Assembly: GCF_024171925.1 (NCBI RefSeq)
Contig: NZ_JAMTCO010000009.1
Coordinates: 214,705-278,704, forward strand
Length of the DNA: 64,000 nucleotides
Direction of reading: 5' to 3'
Origin: Actinokineospora diospyrosa
GTDB taxonomy: Bacteria; Actinomycetota; Actinomycetes; Mycobacteriales; Pseudonocardiaceae
The position numbers and the translations under genes were made by a program. A model generated the notes under the pieces. It did not search any database. It was not told where the DNA came from and saw nothing but the letters and a program-made list of their open reading frames with translations. Positions within the stretch are counted from its first letter, which is position 1. The number at the start of each line of letters is the position of its first letter. Shown one piece after another: positions 58,854-64,000 of this stretch.

Positions 58854-59579
58854 CTACGCTGTTGCTAGCTGACTCGTGTGGTGGTCATCCCATACGACCA
58901 GCCATGGCGCGACCGCGTGCGCGGCCTGCAAGTCCACATCCCGCTTATAGAGCGCGTGCCGCACCCGGTAGTTCGCGAGCCCGGTGATCTCCCCGGACGG
59001 CTGGTGGGTGCGCACCCCGGACGAGCCTGCGCCGCCCTCGTAGATGTAGTCGCCCAAGTGCAGGATCAGGTCCGGGCTCTCCTCAGCCATCCGCCGGTAA
59101 GCCGTGAAGTACCCCGCCTCGTAGTGCGAACACGACGCGAACAGCATCGTCAGCGCGGGGCTTGACCCGGTCGCGGGCGCAGTACGGGTCCTGCCTACCT
59201 GCGAGATGTGGCCGAGTGCGCGGAAGCGGTACCAGTACTCGCGCCCCGGGGCGAGGCCGGTCACCTCGATGTGCACGCTGTGCGCCCACGTCTGGGTCGC
59301 GGTGAACGTGCCGGACGCAGCCAACTGCGTGAAGTACTGATCAGTGGCCACCTGCCACTCGACCGCCGCGTTCGCGCTGCCCATCCCACCAAGCCCGTCG
59401 GCGTTGAGGGGGCTGGGCGCGAGACGGGTCCAGAGCACGAACCCGTCAGCACTGGGCTCACCTGACGCCACGCCAAGGGTGAAGGGATAGGCGACGGCGT
59501 TGGCGATGGAGGAACCCGCCAGTGCGACCCCAGCGCTGGCTAGACCGCCGATGAGGAAGGTCCTTCGATGCAGAGTCAT
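58854..59579 (-). pseudogene. phoD: 5' fragment of phoD-type phosphatase (cut by the integrative element)
   Basis: The fragment has the Tat signal (HRRTFLIGG) and the N-terminal half of PhoD: LGVASGEPSADGFVLWTRL, the Tat-phosphatase sandwich domain, and the metal-site residues FASCSHYEAG, LHLGDYIYEGG and VVWDDH. After that His the frame continues eight codons (HTSQLATA) into element DNA and stops. The rest of the gene lies at 47405-48211. This truncated product lacks GDVH and other metal ligands and should be inactive. Confidence 0.9.
58868..58886. repeat. Right attachment site (inner arm plus core)
   Basis: GCTGACTC at 58868-58875 is followed after five bases by the core GTGGTC at 58881-58886. 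Joined to the left end, the two arms form an inverted repeat around the core, as in serine-integrase attP sites. Confidence 0.8.
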
Positions 59580-60646
59580 GCATCTGTTCCTACGACGGTG
59601 GGTGGGAGGGGGCTAGGGCATGCGCCTGATGTTCATGTGATGGCTGGTTGGGGGTGGGGTTGGGGTACGGGGGGTTAGGGGGTGTTGATCGGGGTTGTTC
59701 GCGCTGTGGTTGCTGGTGCTGGATTGTTGGTGGGCTGTGCTGGGGGGCTTGTGGGTGCGTTGTGCGATGGCTGGTTGTCCACAACGGTTCTGGTTGTCCA
59801 CAGGGTGTTGGTCGGTGCTGCCGTTGGGTCGGTGCTTCTCGGTAGGCTGTGTATTTGGGGGCTTTCGATCAGGTTGATCTTGACGCATGCCCGAGCTGGG
59901 GGTGCGGGGCAAGAACTTCGGGGCCTCCGCCTTCGGCTCCGGTGGACGGCCTCGTCGCCTGGCGGCGACCTCGGCCACCGGGATCGGACGCCTCGTTGCC
60001 TGGCGGCAACATCGGGCCCGATCCGCGACAATGCGAAAAGCTCGATGCGGTGGACCTGTTTTGCGCGGGGCCCCTACGACACCCGTGGCAGGACCGCAAA
60101 GCAGGGGCCGAAAAGCATGGCCCTGCTGCGAACGACGCTACGGGTGCCGTCCCCCCACGCAAAACAGGTCCACCCCATCGAGCAGTTGGCACCAGCGAGT
60201 CCGACTGTCCAGGCGCTGGGTTGGCAGGGCAGCCGAGAGCGGGCTGGGATGGCACCGGCCGTTCCGAGTGTCCAGGCGCTGGGTAGGTGGGTTGGGGCTG
60301 ACCTGACGGGGGGCGGGTTGGCACCGCTGGGTCCGAGTGTCCAGGGGCTGAGCGGGTGGGTTGGGGCGGATCTGTTGGGGGTTGGGGTGGCGCCGCTGGG
60401 TCTGGGGGTTCAGGGCTGGGTTGGTGGGCTGGCTCGGAGGCTAGGTGGCAGCAGCGAGTTAGTTGGTCGTTGATGCCAGGACGCCCCACCTAGTTGGCCA
60501 GCCAGCTGTAGGAGCTGTTCAGTGGCTGCCTAAGTGGGATCGGACCGTGTGGCCATCTAGGTGGGGGATCGCCTATAGGTGGCGGGAGATCAGGCAACTG
60601 ACTGGGGCGCGCCCCGCGCCGGGTGCGCCCCAGTCGGGTGCCTGCG
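59580..60646. other. Long non-coding stretch
   Basis: About 1.07 kb holds no supported gene. It contains two TTGTCCACA sites (59775-59783 and 59794-59802, same direction, 19 bases apart), which equal the preferred streptomycete DnaA box, then copy B of the composite repeat and G/T-rich low-complexity flanks. No dnaA/dnaN gene is near, so an origin is not proposed. Confidence 0.6.
59954..60420. repeat. Composite structured repeat, copy B
   Basis: The same order as copy A: two 16-base hairpins (59954-59969 and 59995-60010, spaced 41), a 144-bp imperfect palindrome at 60040-60183 (arms beginning GCTCGATG and ending CATCGAGC, containing CCTGTTTTGC/GCAAAACAGG), then four imperfect direct repeats beginning GGCACC or GGCGCC at 60188, 60251, 60320 and 60389. 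Differences from copy A in the stems come in matching pairs. Confidence 0.8.
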
Positions 60647-61825
60647 TTAGCAGGACTTGATGGTCGCGAACAGTGCTACGAAGGTGTCTTCGGAGATGAT
60701 GGGGATTCCGAGCTTCCTTGCCTTCGCGGCCTTGCCGGACATGCTGTCGGGGTCGGCGGCGATGAGGAGGCGGGTTTTCTTCGAGACGGAGGCGCCTACC
60801 TGGAGGCCCGCTGTTGTGGCGCGGGCTTCCCAGGTCTGGCGGGGTTCTCGGGTTTGGCCGGTGAAGACCACGGCGTCGCCGGGGGTTAGGTGGAAGAGGG
60901 CTTTGGCGAGGTCGTCTGGGGTTAGGGCTAAGAGGGAGGCGACCAGTTCGAGGTCTGCGGCTTCCTCCTGGGTGATCACTCGGTCGGACCAGGCGGCGTT
61001 GGCCAGGTCGGTCAGGTAGGTGCGGTGCAGGGCCAGGACGTCCGGTGGTTCTAGGCCGAGGGTCTGAGCGGTCTCCAGCAACTCCTGCTGCTCGTCCACC
61101 GACACGACCCGGTCTTGGAGTGCGCGGTCGAGGACCGCCAGGTACTCGTCGGCGTGTGGGGGGTGGCTGACGCGGGGGAGGTGGTCGACCAGTCTTGACA
61201 GGAAGGAGTGCTGGTCCTGGTGTGCGTGTCCGCGGGTTACCGGCTGGGCGGTGGTGCGGGGCAGGTCGGGCCACGGTCGGGTCTTGGCTTCGCGGAGGGC
61301 GTCTGACCACGGGGCGGGGGTGCCCGCGTGGGTCAGGTAGCTCGCCAGGAGTGCCGCGGTGGCTCGGGCGTCGTGTAGTGCCGAGTGGGCCTGGGACATC
61401 TCGACCCCGGCCGCGGTGCAGCAGGCGGAGAGGGTGCGGGCGGTGGTGGTGAGGAACTGGTCGGCCAGGCGCATGGTGCAGAGGGTGGGCATCGTGGGGA
61501 AGCCCGGGTCCACGCCGAGGCGGGTGTACTCGGCTTGCAGGAACCGGGCGTCGAAGGACACGTTGTGCCCGACGAGCACGCGGCCCGCGAGCAGGTCGGC
61601 CAGGGTGCCCGCGATGTCGTCGAAGAGGGGTGCCAGCCGGGCGTCCGCGGCGCGGATGCCGTGGATGTGCCCCGGTCCGAGGTCGCGGCGCGGGTTGACC
61701 AGCGTGCACCACTCGTCGGTCACCCGGCCGCGGTCGTCGAGCTGGACGATCGCCACCTCCACGACCCGGTGGTGCCTGCCGGGGGCGAGCCCGGTCGTCT
61801 CCACGTCGACCACGGCGTATCCCAT
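60647..61825 (-). CDS. DEDDh 3'-5' exonuclease with TerB-like middle and BRCT domain
   Basis: The 392-residue protein opens with the exonuclease domain: VVDVETTGL (Asp/Glu), GHNVSFDARFL (Asp) and HSALHDARAT (His, Asp). The middle (about residues 200-290) is helical and TerB-like (DEYLAVLDRAL, ITQEEAADLEL). The C-terminus is a BRCT domain (AVVFTGQTREPRQTWEARA, SKKTRLLIAADPDSMSGKA). It resembles actinomycete PolC-epsilon-like repair exonucleases. The ATG at 61825 has GGAGG four to five bases upstream. Confidence 0.9.
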   Translation of the reverse strand: MGYAVVDVETTGLAPGRHHRVVEVAIVQLDDRGRVTDEWCTLVNPRRDLGPGHIHGIRAADARLAPLFDDIAGTLADLLAGRVLVGHNVSFDARFLQAEYTRLGVDPGFPTMPTLCTMRLADQFLTTTARTLSACCTAAGVEMSQAHSALHDARATAALLASYLTHAGTPAPWSDALREAKTRPWPDLPRTTAQPVTRGHAHQDQHSFLSRLVDHLPRVSHPPHADEYLAVLDRALQDRVVSVDEQQELLETAQTLGLEPPDVLALHRTYLTDLANAAWSDRVITQEEAADLELVASLLALTPDDLAKALFHLTPGDAVVFTGQTREPRQTWEARATTAGLQVGASVSKKTRLLIAADPDSMSGKAAKARKLGIPIISEDTFVALFATIKSC

Positions 61826-61945
61826 TCGACCTCCATACGACCTGCGTTGCACTTGGGAGGCGTTTCGCGGCTGGGGGCCAGGCGTGTCACCGGTAGCGCG
61901 ATGATCACCCAAATGGGCTAGCGCGCTGGCTGGCAAGATCGAATC

Positions 61946-63157
61946 ATGGGTATCGGGGGCGTGTTCCGCGACCGCAACGCGTCGGTCTACCTGGGGGCGG
62001 TGGTCGTATCCAGCTTCGGTAGCGGAGCCATGTCGCTAGCGGCGGGCGTGTGGGTGATGACGCTGACCGACAACAGTTCGTTGGCGGCGTTGGTCATGGT
62101 GCTGTTGTGGGCGCCTACGCTGGCAGGGCCGTTCATCGGTGCGGCCATCGACCGGATCGGGCGTCACCGGGCTGTGCTGGTGGGGACCATGGCCGGCACC
62201 GGGGCGCTCATGTTGACGCTGGTGGCCGTTCGCTCTGCGGCGTGGTTGTGGTTGCTGTTCACGGTCATGTTCATCTACGGCATCGCCTATGTGGCCATCT
62301 TCGCCGCTGAGTCCGCCTTGCTTCCTCTGGTGGTACCGCCAACTCTGCTCGGCGACGTCAACGGGCTGCGGATGTCAGCGGCAGAGAGCACCAAGTTGAT
62401 AGCGCCGCTGGTGGGCGCGGGCTTGTTCACCGCTTGGGGCGGGGGAGCGGTGGCACTGCTTGACGCTGTCAGTTTCGGTATCGCGGCCCTCTTGTGTCTC
62501 CTCATGAAGCCGGTAAGAGCGGCGCCGGTGAAGCGGGAGCGGATCCGGGTGCGAGACGGTCTGCGCTACCTGGCTGAGATGGTCCACCTACGCCGGGTCG
62601 TCGTCTCGGCTGGAGTTGCGCTTGTCTTGGCGGGCTTCGCGAGCACGATGACCTTCGCGCTTATCGACGAAGGGTTGGGGTTAGCGCCTGCGTTCGTTGG
62701 TGTCTTGGCGGCGGTGCAGGGCACGGGGTCTGTGGTGTCCGGGCTCGTGGCTGGCGCTGTGTTGCGCCGACTCAGCCCGCTCGGGTTCGCTGCCATTGGG
62801 CTTGCCTTGTTCGCCATTGGGGTCTTGCTGCGAATGACCAGCCTGTTGCCGCTCGTGCTTATAGGTTCTGTCGTGGGCGGGTTGGGGCTGCCCGCGCCGT
62901 TGGTAGCCGCGACCACCACGATGCAGCTGGATAGCCCGCCCGAGCTCTTGGCGCGGATCACCGGCTCCGTGCAGTTGGTCATGTACGCCCCCAACGCGCT
63001 TGCTCAAGCGCTTGGCGCTGTCGTGGTCGGGTTCGTCGACTTCCGGGTTTCCCTTGCCGTTGTCGGTGTCGTGGGGCTGGTGGCGGCGGGTTGGGCGGCG
63101 TGGACCGTCCTGGGGAGCCGGGAAGACCGTTCGCGCGCGCCAGTGGTGAGTTCGTAG
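61946..63157 (+). CDS. MFS transporter, probable drug/siderophore exporter type
   Basis: The 403-residue protein has about 12 membrane helices. ASVYLGAVVVSSFGSGAMSLA at the start and IDRIGRHRAVLVGTMAG (loop after helix 2) match MFS_3-type exporters. A central charged loop (VKRERIRVRDGLRYLAEMV) separates the two halves. The substrate is unknown; the gene stands alone between the exonuclease and the FG-GAP gene. Confidence 0.85.
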   Translation: MGIGGVFRDRNASVYLGAVVVSSFGSGAMSLAAGVWVMTLTDNSSLAALVMVLLWAPTLAGPFIGAAIDRIGRHRAVLVGTMAGTGALMLTLVAVRSAAWLWLLFTVMFIYGIAYVAIFAAESALLPLVVPPTLLGDVNGLRMSAAESTKLIAPLVGAGLFTAWGGGAVALLDAVSFGIAALLCLLMKPVRAAPVKRERIRVRDGLRYLAEMVHLRRVVVSAGVALVLAGFASTMTFALIDEGLGLAPAFVGVLAAVQGTGSVVSGLVAGAVLRRLSPLGFAAIGLALFAIGVLLRMTSLLPLVLIGSVVGGLGLPAPLVAATTTMQLDSPPELLARITGSVQLVMYAPNALAQALGAVVVGFVDFRVSLAVVGVVGLVAAGWAAWTVLGSREDRSRAPVVSS

Positions 63158-63262
63158 CCCGGGTGGCCGAACTCCGCCAATGACGCTCAACGTGTGGGGC
63201 GGCGTAAGCGATCTTGGCGGTGGGACGACCGCGCCCGCGGTCGCCGACACGATGGGGAGACC

Positions 63263-64000
63263 ATGCGCAAGCTCAGATTTGCTGCCTTAGCCGCCCTCAC
63301 CGCGCTTACCCTGCCGGTCGCCCTTGCCGGTGTCGCGGCAGCGGGGACCACGGCCGCGGGAACCATCCGCGGTGACGTCAACGGGGATCGGATCGCTGAC
63401 CTGGTGACGCTTGGCCCTAACGGCAGTACCTCCGCCTGCACCATCAAGGTCGCCTACGGGCGCGCCAACGGGACCTTTGGCACGCCTGTCGAGTCCCGCT
63501 ACACCTCGCCGCAGGTGTCGGCGCCGTACTGTCCCGACCTGGCCGTGATCGTCGACCTGGGTGGCGACGGCACCAAGGAGATCGTCACCACCGGCTTCAG
63601 CTGGGGTGACGCGAGCAAGGCATTCTTGGTGCTGCGTAAGAACGCCAACAACAACACGATCCGCATAGTCACCACCTACCCCGGTTTGGCCTACCCGAGC
63701 ACCATCCGCACGGCCGACTTCACCGGCGACGGTCGCCAGGACATCTGGGTGTCTTCCGACCAGAGCGTGCGGCTTCGCTCGTTCACCAACACCGCCTCGG
63801 GTGGCATCGAGCCCGGTTCCATCGACGTGTGCTCCCGGCGCCCCATTCCGCAGCACGTGATCGCGGACTTCGACGGTGACGGTGGCCAGGACATCCTGCT
63901 GTCGCGCCAGTGCGGCTTCGCCTACACCACTGCCGAGTTGAACTTCGGCAACGGTAGGCCTGCCGTCACCTTCGCCCGTGACGACGAAGGCATCGCCCAG
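63263..64000 (+). CDS. Secreted FG-GAP/VCBS repeat protein (3' partial)
   Basis: A frame starts with ATG at 63263 (GGGGAGA upstream) and runs off the window after 246 codons. It has a signal peptide (MRKLRFAALAALTALTLP, cleavage near AAAG) and FG-GAP repeats with Ca-binding loops: GDVNGDRIADLV, DLGGDGTKEIV, DFTGDGRQDIWV and DFDGDGGQDILL. These form a beta-propeller, often fused to an enzyme domain that would lie beyond the window. Confidence 0.85.
   Translation, partial: MRKLRFAALAALTALTLPVALAGVAAAGTTAAGTIRGDVNGDRIADLVTLGPNGSTSACTIKVAYGRANGTFGTPVESRYTSPQVSAPYCPDLAVIVDLGGDGTKEIVTTGFSWGDASKAFLVLRKNANNNTIRIVTTYPGLAYPSTIRTADFTGDGRQDIWVSSDQSVRLRSFTNTASGGIEPGSIDVCSRRPIPQHVIADFDGDGGQDILLSRQCGFAYTTAELNFGNGRPAVTFARDDEGIAQ

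Larger units (their letters stand above)
48212..58886. mobile_element. Integrative (probably conjugative) element inserted in phoD
   Basis: About 10.7 kb lies between two copies of GTGGTC (48212-48217 and 58881-58886) that are both parts of the split phoD gene. Cargo in order: serine integrase, a tiny coupled gene, TraB/FtsK-like translocase, two Spd-like membrane proteins, WhiB, a small HTH protein, then divergent genes for an Imm1-like protein, an unknown, an XRE regulator, GNAT and a zinc-ribbon/TPR regulator. No replication initiator is seen. The set resembles a small actinomycete integrative and conjugative element that uses a serine integrase. The 54-58.5 kb part has lower GC than the chromosome around it. 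Confidence 0.88.

Noticed and set aside
59775-59802. Chromosomal replication origin
   Set aside because: Only two DnaA boxes and no dnaA, dnaN or gyrase genes nearby.
59682-60473. Plus-strand open frame of 263 codons across copy B
   Set aside because: It reads through the hairpins and tandem repeats and its composition (Leu/Gly/Arg repeats) follows the repeat units. Copy A has frames in other registers. No ribosome site is present.

Overview
The window is high-GC, densely packed actinomycete DNA. Overlapping stop/start codons, GTG starts, a LAL-type LuxR regulator, WhiB, MocR and ECF/DGPF pairs, and large secreted multidomain proteins suggest a Pseudonocardiales-type genome (Actinosynnema, Saccharothrix, Lentzea, Actinokineospora and relatives). 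The genus is an inference from gene style only.

1-10 kb: right-hand part of a biosynthetic gene cluster. One co-directional run carries the end of a KAS III enzyme, a carrier protein, a thiolase-fold protein without the usual catalytic Cys, an Sfp-type phosphopantetheinyl transferase, a seryl-tRNA-synthetase-like amino acid:carrier-protein ligase, two ThDP dehydrogenase subunits (E1 alpha and beta) and a free-standing condensation-domain protein. After tandem hairpins come a flavin monooxygenase and a fumarase-superfamily lyase that look like the CreE/CreD pair, which makes nitrous acid from aspartate. Together they suggest a carrier-protein-built product containing an N-N, diazo or nitroso group.

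10-30 kb: mostly accessory and housekeeping genes: a NACHT STAND ATPase, a TAXI binding protein with a two-component system, an MFS permease, a LAL regulator, a second condensation-domain protein, a 1354-residue TPR protein, a pentapeptide-repeat protein, a DGPF/ECF sigma pair and a HipA-like/DUF3037 pair.

30-36 kb: a tightly overlapping minus-strand operon of a carrier protein, TrpD-, TrpB-, TrpF- and TrpC-like enzymes and a short UbiD-like decarboxylase, with a previously hidden 45-codon ORF between the trpD-like and trpB-like genes. There is no trpE/G or trpA, and several substrate-site residues differ from the tryptophan enzymes. It looks like a tryptophan-type pathway redirected to another substrate, and it faces a TetR regulator across a palindrome.

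36-48 kb: a composite structured repeat (copy A), a gene remnant, a MocR regulator, a proline-rich protein, a 1937-residue secreted nuclease and a secreted repeat protein.

48.2-58.9 kb: a 10.7-kb integrative element with a large serine integrase, an FtsK/TraB-like translocase, Spd-like membrane proteins, WhiB, HTH regulators, an Imm1-like protein and a GNAT. It has split a phoD phosphatase gene. The gene can be rejoined in frame through a GTGGTC core, and the joined element ends give an attP with inverted arms.

59.6-64 kb: copy B of the composite repeat, a DEDDh exonuclease with a BRCT domain, an MFS exporter and the start of an FG-GAP secreted protein that runs off the window.
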